This document shows positions 1-9,395 of a stretch of 64,000 nt of DNA, piece after piece. A model generated the notes under the pieces. The model saw nothing but the letters and a program-made list of their open reading frames with translations. It did not search any database and was not told the DNA's origin. Where the stretch lies: positions 890,582 to 954,581 of the forward strand of contig NZ_GG704781.1 of the NCBI RefSeq assembly GCF_000160535.1. Direction: 5' to 3'. Numbering within the stretch: position 1 is the first letter of the stretch; each line of letters opens with the position of its first letter. Position numbers and translations under genes: made by a program. Source of the DNA: Hallella bergensis DSM 17361 (lineage in GTDB: Bacteria; Bacteroidota; Bacteroidia; Bacteroidales; Bacteroidaceae).

Positions 1-1658
1 TAGCCCATAAATTAGGACTTTACACGCTGAAGAGCGAATTGGAGGATCTTTCTCTTAAATATTTGGAGCACGATGCTTACTACATGATCAGTGAAAAACT
101 GAATGCCACCAAACGTTCACGCGACGCATACATTGAACGCTTTATCGCCCCAATAGAAGAAAAATTAAAAGAAGCCGGCCTGAAATTCCACATGAAAGGA
201 CGCACCAAGTCGATTCACTCCATTTGGCAGAAGATGAAAAAGCAGAAGTGTGGCTTCGAAGGGATATACGATCTCTTTGCCATCCGCATTATCATCGACT
301 CGCCCAAAGAAAGAGAGAAGCAGCAATGTTGGCAGGCTTACTCCATCGTGACCGATATGTACCAGCCCAACCCCAAGCGACTGCGCGACTGGCTCTCGGT
401 GCCCAAATCAAACGGCTACGAGAGCTTGCACATCACAGTGCTTGGCCCGGAGAAGAAATGGGTAGAGGTTCAGATTCGCACCGAGCGCATGGACGACATT
501 GCAGAGCACGGACTGGCTGCACACTGGCGATACAAAGGCGTGAAGAGCGGCGGACAGATGGACGAGTGGCTGGCCAACATCAGGACGGCACTCGAAGCCG
601 GCGACAACCTGCAGATGATGGATCAGTTCAAAATGTCCTTGGCTCCGGAAGAGGTGTACGTGTTCACACCGAAAGGCGACCTCATCAAATTTCCCGCCGG
701 GGCAACAGTACTCGACTTTGCCTATCGCATCCACTCCAAAGTTGGCAACACCTGCGTAGGAGGCAAAATCAACGGCAAGGCAGTCCCCATTCGCGAGCAA
801 CTGCACTCGGGAGACACCGTGGAGGTGCTCACTTCGAACAGCCAAACGCCCAAAAGGGACTGGATAAGCATTGTCAAGACCACCAAAGCCAAGTCAAAGA
901 TAAGACTTGCGCTGAAAGAAACCACCATCAAGGACGGCCTGTATGCCAAAGAATTGCTGGAACGAAGATTCAGAAACCGGAAGATCGAGATGGAGGAAAC
1001 CTATATGGGGCAACTCGTCAAGAAACTGGGTTTCAAAGAGGTTTCCGACTTCTATAAACAGATCGCGGATGGCAAACTCGACCCCAACGAGGTGATAGAA
1101 GGATATATTGAGGTTCGCAATCATGTGCAAAACACGGGACGAGACCACGAGGCTCGGTCGGCCGATAATTTCGAGTTCGAGAACCCGAACAAGGAAATCG
1201 TGGAGGAAAACGAAGACATCCTCACCATTGACAAAGACCTGAAAGGCATTGACCACCAGCTTGCACCATGCTGCAAACCTATCTACGGCGACCGTATCTT
1301 TGGCTTTGTTACCGTGAACGGCACCGTGAAGATTCACCGCCAGAACTGTCCGAACGCTCCCGAACTGCGTCGCCGGTTTGGCTATCGCATCGTCAAGGCA
1401 CGCTGGAGCGGCAAGAACGCCTCGAAATATGCCATCACCTTGCGTGTCATTGGCAACGACGACATCGGTGTTGTATCCAACATTACCAACATCATTTCAA
1501 AAGATGAGAAGGTGGTGATGCGCTCGATCAACATCGACTCCAACGACGGACTGTTTTCGGGCAACATTGTTGTGCAGCTTGAGGATACCAACAGACTGCA
1601 AGAGATCATCAAGAAACTGCAATCCGTCAAAGGCGTGAAAAACGTGCAACGTATATAA
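1..1658 (+). CDS. RelA/SpoT-family (p)ppGpp synthetase/hydrolase, 5' end outside window
   Basis: Makes, and probably hydrolyses, the stringent-response alarmone (p)ppGpp in the cytoplasm. The frame is open from the first bases, and the first residues (AHKLGLY, then SELEDLSLKYLEH) read like the end of the HD hydrolase domain, so the true start lies upstream. TTG at 39 is an internal leucine codon. Visible domains in order are the RelA/SpoT synthetase domain (YDLFAIRII, then KSNGYESLH and EVQIRTERM), a TGS domain (VYVFTPKGDLIKFPAGATV), a conserved middle region with the cysteine pair of LAPCCKPIYGD, and a C-terminal ACT domain. Bacteroidetes usually carry one or two long Rel/Spo proteins. Whether this one is the bifunctional form depends on HD residues outside the window. 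Confidence 0.93.
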   Translation, partial: AHKLGLYTLKSELEDLSLKYLEHDAYYMISEKLNATKRSRDAYIERFIAPIEEKLKEAGLKFHMKGRTKSIHSIWQKMKKQKCGFEGIYDLFAIRIIIDSPKEREKQQCWQAYSIVTDMYQPNPKRLRDWLSVPKSNGYESLHITVLGPEKKWVEVQIRTERMDDIAEHGLAAHWRYKGVKSGGQMDEWLANIRTALEAGDNLQMMDQFKMSLAPEEVYVFTPKGDLIKFPAGATVLDFAYRIHSKVGNTCVGGKINGKAVPIREQLHSGDTVEVLTSNSQTPKRDWISIVKTTKAKSKIRLALKETTIKDGLYAKELLERRFRNRKIEMEETYMGQLVKKLGFKEVSDFYKQIADGKLDPNEVIEGYIEVRNHVQNTGRDHEARSADNFEFENPNKEIVEENEDILTIDKDLKGIDHQLAPCCKPIYGDRIFGFVTVNGTVKIHRQNCPNAPELRRRFGYRIVKARWSGKNASKYAITLRVIGNDDIGVVSNITNIISKDEKVVMRSINIDSNDGLFSGNIVVQLEDTNRLQEIIKKLQSVKGVKNVQRI

Positions 1659-1675
1659 ACCGCATCATGACTACA

Positions 1676-1711
1676 CGGGCACGGTACAGGCAATGGATGC
1701 CTGTCCGCCCG
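1676..1711 (+). terminator. Stem-loop after the Rel/Spo gene
   Basis: Seventeen bases past the stop codon, cgggc and acaggca pair with tgcctgt and gcccg around a 5-base loop, with a small internal loop. No T-run follows, so termination is a guess from position and shape. Confidence 0.4.
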
Positions 1712-1867
1712 GCAGTTCAGAAGTTTATAGCGAATAAAAGCAGTGGAAATAGTTAGCTATCAACTTGACACCAACCATTGGAATGCACATGCGGAATGCC
1801 TTCAGGATGTTCAAGAGCAGAAAGAAGCCCGTTGGTGTCGGGTAAAACCCTGAAGCACGAATGGCTC

Positions 1868-2240
1868 GTATTTTTCTTGACAAACACCCGTTCATATTTC
1901 GATAATTTGAAAATAAAAACATCTTACGCCGAAATTCGCGAAAACTTCTTCAATCCGCACTACTTTGATTATCAACCATTTAGTAAAACCCCTCTTTCGT
2001 CATCCGTTTCGACGCTCACCGTTGAGTATCGAACGGCCATGCGATTAAGGCTTAGTCGCACTGCGGATTGGCTTCCGTCGCACGATGGTCAAGCCCGAAT
2101 CGCACTGCGAAAGGATATCAACCGCAAAGCCTCCTTTATTTTTCGTCCATTCCGACTAATTATTCCGCCAAAAACATGGCGTCTTTTTCTTTAGATGCTC
2201 CGAAAATAAACGTCAGAATTTGGTCATTTCATTTGACAAA
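1868..2240 (+). repeat. Dispersed intergenic element, copy A
   Basis: This fills the gene-free gap 1659-2337 between two convergent genes. It starts with gtatttttnttgacaaacnccc (1868-1889). A block catatttcgataatttgaaa follows, then ccgaaattcgcgaaa (1929-1943), gattaaggcttagtcg (2043-2058) and, near the end, cgtcagaatttgg (2211-2223). The same blocks occur in the same order in copies B, C, D and E. I see no convincing reading frame in it. Confidence 0.6.
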
Positions 2241-2271
2241 CTTCAGCAACGCGGCATGCAGTCCCGCCATC

Positions 2272-2318
2272 CCATACGCAAGGGAGCCGACCCTTTTGGC
2301 CGGCTCCCTTGCGTATGG
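2272..2318. terminator. Perfect 18-bp inverted repeat between convergent genes
   Basis: The arms 2272-2289 and 2301-2318 are perfectly complementary (ccatacgcaagggagccg) around an 11-base loop. It sits 20 bases beyond the stop of the acyltransferase gene and faces the Rel/Spo gene from the other side. There is no clear T-run on either strand. It is likely a bidirectional terminator or an RNA-stabilising hairpin. Confidence 0.6.
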
Positions 2319-2337
2319 TTTGCAGAACAAAGATAGT

Positions 2338-3120
2338 CTACATCTTACCAATAATCCCCTTTGTGGATGCTTGGATGAAATCGATAATGTTGCGGATTTC
2401 GGGACTGTCGGGCACCTGATCGTTTATCTGGAGCACAGCATCAAATGCACTGTTCTGCCCATGGAACACTAATCGGTGGGCATTGGCCACGTGTTTCTGT
2501 ATACGTTCTTCTATTCCAGCCATAGTCATCATCTTGGAGTTGATGCCTCTGTATTTCACAGGCTTGCCGCCTGCAACGATGTAAGGTGGTATGTCCTTGG
2601 AGAATGTGGTTCCTGCCTGAATCATAGCCAGGTCGCCAACACGCGTCCCAGCATTCTCGATGACCGATGAGGAGAAGATCACCCCATTGCCAATCACGCA
2701 GTCGCCGGCAATCTTTGTGCCATACCCCATCACGTTGTGGTTGCCTATCTTGGTGTCGTGACTCACGTGAGCACCTTCCATCAGGAAGTTGTCGTCGCCA
2801 ATAACGGTTTGTCCTCCGGCGTGCGTGGCCCGATTGATCACCACATTCTCGCGTATGGTGTTGTTGTTGCCGATGATGAGTTCGGTCTCCTCACCCTTAA
2901 AATTAAAGTCTTGTGGTAGGGCACCAAGCACTGTGCTCTGGTGTACACTGTTATTGTTGCCCATCTTGGTTCCGTTGAGAATACTCACAAAGGGGAAGAT
3001 GGTGCAGTTGTCACCAATCTCCACATTATCCTCGATATAGACGAATGGGTATATCTTGCAGCCGTCTCCGATTTTCGCTTTTGGAGAAACCACGGCCTGT
3101 GGACTGATTTCTTTTGCCAT
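2338..3120 (-). CDS. lpxA: LpxA-family acyl-ACP--UDP-GlcNAc O-acyltransferase
   Basis: Predicted to transfer a hydroxyacyl chain from acyl carrier protein to O-3 of UDP-GlcNAc, the first step of lipid A synthesis, in the cytoplasm. The 260 residues show left-handed beta-helix hexapeptide repeats over about residues 1-190 (KIGDGCKIYPFVYIEDNVEIG and similar) and a helical tail ending DFIQASTKGIIGKM, as in LpxA. The catalytic histidine of E. coli LpxA (His125) matches His121 in AHVSHD. The second conserved histidine, in the family's VHQF stretch, is missing: this protein reads SSVIENAG there. It may therefore be an LpxA paralogue rather than the main lipid A enzyme. It is not next to lpxC/fabZ or lpxD, but lies downstream of the efflux operon on the same strand. 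Confidence 0.75.
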   Translation of the reverse strand: MAKEISPQAVVSPKAKIGDGCKIYPFVYIEDNVEIGDNCTIFPFVSILNGTKMGNNNSVHQSTVLGALPQDFNFKGEETELIIGNNNTIRENVVINRATHAGGQTVIGDDNFLMEGAHVSHDTKIGNHNVMGYGTKIAGDCVIGNGVIFSSSVIENAGTRVGDLAMIQAGTTFSKDIPPYIVAGGKPVKYRGINSKMMTMAGIEERIQKHVANAHRLVFHGQNSAFDAVLQINDQVPDSPEIRNIIDFIQASTKGIIGKM

Positions 3121-3246
3121 AATTGTCTGCCCCGTCCCTCCCGGCTTAGGAGGTTGCCCAGTGTTGCAGTGGGGTCATTGACTGGTTATGATTGTTGATT
3201 TATACTTTTGCCCGCACCCCTTGGGGCGGGGTGGTCGGAGTGGTTC

Positions 3247-4632
3247 TTATCGTGTCCCGCCTCCAAGAGCCTGGTAAAGGTTGACCACGGCCTGCATCTT
3301 GCTGAAGTCATCGGCCACCTTGGAGAGTTGCACGTTGAGCAAGTTGCTCTCGGCAGTGATCACTTCAAGATAGGTGCTTCCAGCCATGTCGAGCAGGATA
3401 TGGGTTTGTTCCACATTTTTCTTGAGCACTTCGATCTGTTTGGCCTCAATGGAGCTCTTCTCCTGGGAACTGTTGTAGAGCACCAGGGCGTTGCTCACCT
3501 CGTTTCCTGCGGTGAGTATGCTGTTCTGCCAAGTGTTGTATGCCTGCTTATATTTTGCTTCAGCCACACGCAGCCCAGCTACGATTTTGCCATTCATAAA
3601 AATGGGCTGGGTGAGCGATGCGACAGCCGAGAGCAGCCATTGCCCCGGGTTGATCATGCCCTTACCATTGCTAAATCCACCGGTTCCGCTGATGTTGATG
3701 TTCGGATAGAAGTTGGCACGCGCTTTTTCCACGTCGTAGAAGCATGCGGCCAGTGCCATTTCGTTGGCATGTACATCAGGCCTGTTGCGCAGGAGCTGTA
3801 TGCCTACGCCTGTGGAGAATCTCGCAGGCAGGTCTTGTTCGTCCAGCTTTCCGCGGGTAATTGTCTGTGCAGGTTCGCCCAACAGTAGGCTGAGACTATT
3901 CTCCATCTCGCGCACCTGGCGCTTGAGGTCGGCCTTGCGGGTGAGCACCGAGTAATAGTTTGACTCCGCCGCCTGCACAGCGGTGGAACGATAGCCCATG
4001 CGACTGTTTTTCATCGCCTCCATTTGCGTCCACGTTTTCTTGGTCAGAGTTTCCATCTCCTGCACCAATTCCATCTGCCGGTCGAGCATGAGGAGCGTGT
4101 AATAGAGGTTGGCCACGCCCGAGACAAGCGATGTTTTCACACTCAACTGGTAGTCCTGCATCTGGATGAGCGACACCTGTGCGGCGCGCTTGGCTGCTGT
4201 CAGACCGCCAAAGAGCGGAACGTTCCAACTGGCTGTCACGGGGAGGTCGTACGACTTGGTGGTATTGTCGTTGAAACGGGTGATGTTACCCTGCGGTGTA
4301 AAGACGAACTGCGGCAGGAAGGCCAGCTTGGCCGCCTTGAGTTGTGCCTGTGCCATCTCGATGTTCAAGGCGGCATTGAGCAGATTGGGGTTGTTGTCCA
4401 AGGCTTTCTGGATGAGCCTTTGCAGCTGTGGGTCGGTGAAAACCTCGCGCCAAGCCATGTTGCCGAAGCTCAGCGTGTCGGTCGATACCAGCGTGTCGGT
4501 TAGCGAAAGCGAGTCGCGGATCAATCCGCGGGTATTCACCTCGGGTCGTTCGTATTTACCATAGAGACTCTTACAACCCGACATCGACAGCAGCGTTAGG
4601 GTTCCTAATATGATATTTCTAATGATTTTCAT
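3247..4632 (-). CDS. RND efflux outer-membrane factor lipoprotein (TolC/OprM/NodT family)
   Basis: Forms the outer-membrane exit duct of a tripartite drug or solute efflux pump. The start at 4632 gives a lipoprotein signal with lipobox SMSGC (Cys20). An ATG 33 bases further upstream would add residues in front of the signal and is less likely. Two copies of the outer-membrane efflux domain follow (about 60-250 and 270-460), with typical phrases such as NNPNLLNAALNIEMAQAQLK, PDVHANEMALA and LFGGLTAAKR. It is the last gene of a three-gene operon, 66 bases after the pump gene, with a hairpin in the gap. The order adaptor, pump, duct is the standard one for these systems. The substrate cannot be read from the sequence. 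Confidence 0.92.
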   Translation of the reverse strand: MKIIRNIILGTLTLLSMSGCKSLYGKYERPEVNTRGLIRDSLSLTDTLVSTDTLSFGNMAWREVFTDPQLQRLIQKALDNNPNLLNAALNIEMAQAQLKAAKLAFLPQFVFTPQGNITRFNDNTTKSYDLPVTASWNVPLFGGLTAAKRAAQVSLIQMQDYQLSVKTSLVSGVANLYYTLLMLDRQMELVQEMETLTKKTWTQMEAMKNSRMGYRSTAVQAAESNYYSVLTRKADLKRQVREMENSLSLLLGEPAQTITRGKLDEQDLPARFSTGVGIQLLRNRPDVHANEMALAACFYDVEKARANFYPNINISGTGGFSNGKGMINPGQWLLSAVASLTQPIFMNGKIVAGLRVAEAKYKQAYNTWQNSILTAGNEVSNALVLYNSSQEKSSIEAKQIEVLKKNVEQTHILLDMAGSTYLEVITAESNLLNVQLSKVADDFSKMQAVVNLYQALGGGTR

Positions 4633-4657
4633 AACTTGTTCATTGTATATCGCCCCG

Positions 4658-4687
4658 CTCCCCATGCATACCTTGATGGATGGGGAG
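4658..4687 (-). other. Intercistronic stem-loop between pump and duct genes
   Basis: ctccccat (4658-4665) pairs with atggggag (4680-4687) over a 14-base loop. Further G/C pairing of cgcc with ggcg extends the stem. It could trim or stabilise the operon mRNA. It has no T-run and lies inside an operon, so it is not called a terminator. Confidence 0.4.
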
Positions 4688-4698
4688 AGGGAGGCGGG

Positions 4699-7600
4699 TT
4701 ATCTGTCGTGCTGATTGTTGTTGGCCGAAAGCATTCCCGGCTGTGCGTACTGCTCCAGCTCGGCGTTGGCCTCGTGGTTAACTTCGTCGTCAAAGACGAT
4801 AGGTGTAAACCTCTCTTGTAACCACTGGAATATGACAAATAGTGCCGGCACCACAAAAACCTGTATAAGCGTACCGATGAGCATACCACCCACGGCTGCT
4901 GCTCCAAGCGTCTGGTTGCCGTTCTTGCCTACGCCGGAGGCAAACATCAAGGGCAGAAGTCCGATAATCAAGGCCAGAGAGGTCATCAGAATGGGGCGCA
5001 AACGGGCTGCGGCACCAAGTATGGCGGCATAGCGTAAGGCCATACCCATACGACGACGCTCCAGGGCAAATTGGACGATCAGAATAGCGTTCTTGGCCAG
5101 CAGTCCAATCAGCATGATCAGAGAAATCTGCATGTAGATGTCGTTGGAGTGACCGAAGAGGTTGGTAAAGAGGAAGGCTCCGGCAAGTCCGAAGGGCACC
5201 GACAGCAACACCGATAACGGCAGTAGGTAACTCTCGTATTGCGCACTCAGGATGAGATACACGAATACGAAGCAGAGCAGGAAGATAAGAGCCGTTGAAT
5301 TGCTCGACTCGGCTTCCGAACGAGTCAGTCCTGAATACTCATAGCCATAGCCCTCGGGGAGGTATTCGGCAGCCACTTCCTCACAGGCCTTCAGCACATC
5401 GCCTGAGGTGTAGTCTGCATTGGGAGTGATGTTAAGATTGATGGCGGTGAAAAGATTGAAGCGTCCAATGTTAGAAGGCCCGTACACCCGCTTCAGGGTG
5501 ACAAACTCCGACACCGGAGCCATGTTGCCTGCACCTACGCGAACATAGATGTTGCTCATGTCCTCAGGTCGCATTCTACTGGCCACTTCGCCTTGCACCA
5601 TCACGCGATAGAGCTTGCCATAGGCATTAAAGTTCGATGCATAGAGGCCGCCGTAGTAGCCTTGTAATGTCGCAAGAACCGCAGTGGGCGATGTACCCGC
5701 CCGTTTACATTTGGCTACATCGACATCGACCATGTACTGGGGATAGTTAGGGTTGTACGAGGTCATGGCATTTTGTATCTCAGGGCGCTTGTTAAGCTCC
5801 TTCAGATAGCCTTGTGCGATGCCAAAGAACCTATTCAAGTCTCCACCGGTCTTGTCCTGCAGCGTCATTGCAACGCTGTTGTTGGCCGAGAATCCCGGTA
5901 TCATAGGTGGTCCGAAAGCAAGGATCTGGGCATCTTTAATGGTAGCCGTCTGCTTGTAAATCATTCCGAGTACCATGTTGGCATCCATCGGATTGATGAA
6001 CAGTTGCTCTACGCCCTTGCCGGTAATCACGCCCCATAGCCGGGCAAATAGGTTCTTGGGCGCACGGTAATCGAAATCTTGCAGCTTGATAATAAAGGTG
6101 GCTTGGTTTGAACCTTGACCGGCAATGAAGTTGAATCCCGTTATGGCCTCACGACGCTTAATAGCCGGATTAGATGCCAGCATTTTGTCCACCTGATCCA
6201 CAATTTGCTGGGTGCGGCTCTGACTTGTGCCCGGTGCCGCAGACACGGTAACAAACAGTGTGCCCGTGTCCTCGTTAGGCACAAGACCAGTACTCGTTGT
6301 TGCCATACTGAAAATGAGCACACCAATACCTGCCACAACAATAATGGCAGTGACAATGCGGTGCCCTATCAGTCGGCTCACACCCTTCTTGTATTTCTCG
6401 GTAGCCCTGTTGAACACACGATTAAAGCCGTTGTGGAACCGGTCTATGAACGTAGCGTTCGTTTCATCCTCCTCTTCCTTGTGGGGTTTGAGGAATATGG
6501 CGCACAAAGCGGGCGATAAAGTCAGCGCGTTGATGGCCGAGATGATGATCGAAACCGCCATCGTTATACCGAACTCACGGTAGAATGTACCCGACGTGCC
6601 GCCTATAAACGATACCGGAACAAACACAGACGACATCACCAATGTGATGGAAATGATGGCACCCGAAATCTCATTCATGGCGTCGATCGCTGCCGTTAGC
6701 GCACTCTTGTAGCCCTGGTCTAACTTGGCATGTACTGCCTCGACCACCACGATGGCATCGTCTACCACGATGGCGATGGCCAGAAGCAAGGCCGAGAGGG
6801 TGAGTAGGTTGATGGAGAAACCAAACATCCAAAGGAAAAGAAAGGTTCCCATCAGTGCCACCGGTACCGCAATCATCGGTATCAGCGTTGAGCGGATGTC
6901 TTGTAAGAATATGTAAACCACGAGGAATACCAAGAGCAGGGTGATGACAAGCGTAAAGACCACCTCCTGTATCGATGCGAACAGGAATTCGGTCACGTCT
7001 TGCTCGATAGTATATATCATTCCAGGCGGCATACTCTTCTGTGCTTCATCGAGAGCCTCTTTCACGTCGGTGGCAATCTGCGTGGCATTTGAACCGGCCA
7101 CTTGCTGCACCATACCCATCGCGGCAGGTTTGTCGTTGCTCTTCAGATTCACGCTATACATCAGACTACCCAGCTCTACTTTGGCCACGTCCTTGAGGTA
7201 AAGCGTCTCGCCGGTGGGCTTGCTCGTAATAATAATGTTCTCGAACTCAGGCACCGTAGAGAGTCTTCCCTTATAGCGTAGGGCGTACTCATAGGACATA
7301 TCGCTCTGCTCGCCGAGCGATCCCGGCGCTGCCTCTATGTTCTGCTCAGAGAGAATACCAATGATATCGGTCGGAACCAGCCCGTACTGCTTCATCTTGT
7401 CCGGGCGAAGCCATATGCGCATGGAGTAGTCGGCTACCGATGGGCTCTGTACGTCACCCACTCCGCCAACACGTTTCAGCAGCGGAACAATGTTGATGTT
7501 ATTGTAGTTGGTTAGGAACTTACCGTCGTAGCGTCCATCCTCCGTGGTCAGTGAGTATATGATAACGTTGGAAGTTTGCCGTTTCAGCACCGTCACTCCC

Positions 7601-7977
7601 ACCCGATTCACCTCGGCTGGCAACAGTGCCTGAGCCTGCGATACACGGTTTTGCACGTTCACGGCAGCCATATCGGGATTAATGCCCTGTTTAAAAAATA
7701 TGGTAATGTTGGCCGATCCTGAATTGGTGGCCGTGGAGGTCATATAGGTCATGCCCTCCACACCGTTGATGCTTTCCTCCAACGGTGTGATAACGGAGTT
7801 CATCACCGTCTTGGCATCCGCACCCTGATAGCTTGTATACACCGTGATGGTAGGCGGTGCGATGTCAGGATACTGCTCGATGGGCAGCGACACCAAGCCA
7901 ATTAAACCCAGCAACACGAAGAACACGGATATCACCGTGGACAGCACCGGGCGTTTTATAAAGTTTGAAAATGACAT
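4699..7977 (-). CDS. RND multidrug efflux pump, inner-membrane permease (AcrB/MexB type)
   Basis: A proton-driven inner-membrane pump of the hydrophobe/amphiphile RND class, 1092 residues, the usual length. It starts MSFSNFIKRPVLSTVISVFF, as expected for the first membrane helix. Two periplasmic loops (about 35-335 and 560-880) are separated by membrane bundles. The proton-relay aspartates of helix 4 are present as Asp406-Asp407 in AIVVDDAIV. The first loop has PDIAPPTITVYTSYQGADA, which is typical of the family. A tail of about 40 residues after the last helix is acidic and glutamine/asparagine-rich. It is the second gene of the operon, 54 bases after the adaptor gene. Confidence 0.96.
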   Translation of the reverse strand: MSFSNFIKRPVLSTVISVFFVLLGLIGLVSLPIEQYPDIAPPTITVYTSYQGADAKTVMNSVITPLEESINGVEGMTYMTSTATNSGSANITIFFKQGINPDMAAVNVQNRVSQAQALLPAEVNRVGVTVLKRQTSNVIIYSLTTEDGRYDGKFLTNYNNINIVPLLKRVGGVGDVQSPSVADYSMRIWLRPDKMKQYGLVPTDIIGILSEQNIEAAPGSLGEQSDMSYEYALRYKGRLSTVPEFENIIITSKPTGETLYLKDVAKVELGSLMYSVNLKSNDKPAAMGMVQQVAGSNATQIATDVKEALDEAQKSMPPGMIYTIEQDVTEFLFASIQEVVFTLVITLLLVFLVVYIFLQDIRSTLIPMIAVPVALMGTFLFLWMFGFSINLLTLSALLLAIAIVVDDAIVVVEAVHAKLDQGYKSALTAAIDAMNEISGAIISITLVMSSVFVPVSFIGGTSGTFYREFGITMAVSIIISAINALTLSPALCAIFLKPHKEEEDETNATFIDRFHNGFNRVFNRATEKYKKGVSRLIGHRIVTAIIVVAGIGVLIFSMATTSTGLVPNEDTGTLFVTVSAAPGTSQSRTQQIVDQVDKMLASNPAIKRREAITGFNFIAGQGSNQATFIIKLQDFDYRAPKNLFARLWGVITGKGVEQLFINPMDANMVLGMIYKQTATIKDAQILAFGPPMIPGFSANNSVAMTLQDKTGGDLNRFFGIAQGYLKELNKRPEIQNAMTSYNPNYPQYMVDVDVAKCKRAGTSPTAVLATLQGYYGGLYASNFNAYGKLYRVMVQGEVASRMRPEDMSNIYVRVGAGNMAPVSEFVTLKRVYGPSNIGRFNLFTAINLNITPNADYTSGDVLKACEEVAAEYLPEGYGYEYSGLTRSEAESSNSTALIFLLCFVFVYLILSAQYESYLLPLSVLLSVPFGLAGAFLFTNLFGHSNDIYMQISLIMLIGLLAKNAILIVQFALERRRMGMALRYAAILGAAARLRPILMTSLALIIGLLPLMFASGVGKNGNQTLGAAAVGGMLIGTLIQVFVVPALFVIFQWLQERFTPIVFDDEVNHEANAELEQYAQPGMLSANNNQHDR

Positions 7978-8031
7978 ATTTTCTGTGTTTTATCGATTTG
8001 AAATCGTCTCGCGGAGACGGTTCTATGCATC

Positions 8032-9231
8032 TTATTTTCCACCCATGGCTTTGGCAAACTCACTGGCATCGCCTTGGGCAGCTCCCATTTCCTGGGCTTT
8101 CTTGATTTTGTTCATGTACTGCGCCTCGGATATAGGCTTAATTTCCATGTTGTCTTCCAACTTTGATATGCCGTTGGTCACAATGCGGTCTCCTGCATGC
8201 AGTCCCTCGGTCACAATATAATTTTGGCCGTCGTTTTGGTCGTGGACTTTTATTTCGGTGTATTTCACCTTGTTGTCCTTATCCACAATATACACGAAAA
8301 TCTTATCCTGTACTGGCACAGCAGACTCCTGCGGCACCACAATGGCATTGCTGCTGACCTGCGGAACGACAATCCGTCCGGCTCCACCGCTCTTGAGTAA
8401 ACGTTCAGGGTTGGGGAAATGGGCTATGAGCGAGTAAGAACCCGTGGCGGCATCGATCACACCACTCATCTTGACCACCTTGCCCGGATGGTTGTAAATG
8501 GTGCCGTCAGCCATCTGTAATTTCACCGAAGGCATCTCATTGATGGCGGCGGCAGCACTTCCTACATTCTTCGACATGGCGAGAATTTCGCCCTCACTCA
8601 TTGAGAAGAACACCTCCATGGTCGATATATTCGACACCGTCGTCAGCGCATTGGATGCACTCACGAGCGTTCCCACCTTGAAAGGAAGACTCCCCACGAT
8701 ACCCGCAGCTGGGGCTTTGACCGTACACCAGCCCAGGGTTTCGCGAGCAGAAACAAGTCCGGCCTGTGCCTGTGCAACGGCCGCCTGAGCCGTGGCATAA
8801 TTGTTCTGTGAGGAAGACAACTCATATTGACCAATGATATTTTGCTCAAAGAGTTTCTTGTTGTTCTCATAGGTTATCTGAGCAGTGTTGGCTCTCGATT
8901 TGGCTGTGTTCAGCGCAGCCTGCGCCTGACGCACACTGGCCTTATAAGTCTCGCTGTCTATCACAAACATCACCTGTCCGGCCTTTACCGTCTGACCCTC
9001 GTGGACAAGTACCTTCGTGATAAATCCAGATATTTTCGGGCGCACGTCCACATCCTGAATACCCTTAATGGTAGCGGGATAAGTGGTTTGCAGATCTGCG
9101 TTCCGGGTACCAACCGTACGCACGGGAAACTCATTGTCTCCAAACTTTGGCATGCCACTGCCACCCTTTCCACCACACGATGCAAGGGCAACGACTGTTG
9201 CAGCAACGTACAAACAATTCTTAATTCTCAT
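8032..9231 (-). CDS. RND efflux periplasmic adaptor (membrane fusion protein, AcrA type)
   Basis: Links the inner-membrane pump to the outer-membrane duct. The 399 residues begin with a lipoprotein signal (lipobox ALASC, Cys19). Next come the barrel-sandwich/lipoyl halves (VDVRPKISGFITKVLVHEGQ and APAAGIVGSLPFKVGT) around an alanine-rich helical hairpin (about 95-170), then the beta-barrel and membrane-proximal domains. It is the first gene of the adaptor-pump-duct operon and has its own upstream promoter-like element at 9328-9336. Confidence 0.94.
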   Translation of the reverse strand: MRIKNCLYVAATVVALASCGGKGGSGMPKFGDNEFPVRTVGTRNADLQTTYPATIKGIQDVDVRPKISGFITKVLVHEGQTVKAGQVMFVIDSETYKASVRQAQAALNTAKSRANTAQITYENNKKLFEQNIIGQYELSSSQNNYATAQAAVAQAQAGLVSARETLGWCTVKAPAAGIVGSLPFKVGTLVSASNALTTVSNISTMEVFFSMSEGEILAMSKNVGSAAAAINEMPSVKLQMADGTIYNHPGKVVKMSGVIDAATGSYSLIAHFPNPERLLKSGGAGRIVVPQVSSNAIVVPQESAVPVQDKIFVYIVDKDNKVKYTEIKVHDQNDGQNYIVTEGLHAGDRIVTNGISKLEDNMEIKPISEAQYMNKIKKAQEMGAAQGDASEFAKAMGGK

Positions 9232-9327
9232 ACCTATTCTATAGTTTATATTTATATTCAGTTGATTCTTATCCTGGACATGTATGTTTTTCCCAAACTA
9301 ACAATTGGATTTTAGTTTTATCTTGAT

Positions 9328-9336
9328 GCAAAAATA
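9328..9336 (-). promoter_or_regulatory. Promoter -7 element of the efflux operon
   Basis: On the minus strand this reads TATTTTTGC, matching the Bacteroidetes TAnnTTTG box, about 97 bases before the adaptor start codon. A clear -33 TTTG is not evident. Confidence 0.45.
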
Positions 9337-9395
9337 CAAAACAACGTTGAAAACTCGCCGACGCCCCTTGGTTTTTTAACAAAGATTGTATGTTT

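Noticed and set aside
224..1057. A 277-codon plus-strand frame inside the Rel/Spo gene.
   Set aside because: Arg- and Gln-rich shadow in the second frame, with no motif and no start signal.
3208..3888. A 226-codon plus-strand frame opposite the outer-membrane factor gene, preceded by a TATACTTTTG-like box.
   Set aside because: It has no domain and overlaps a well-supported gene on the other strand.
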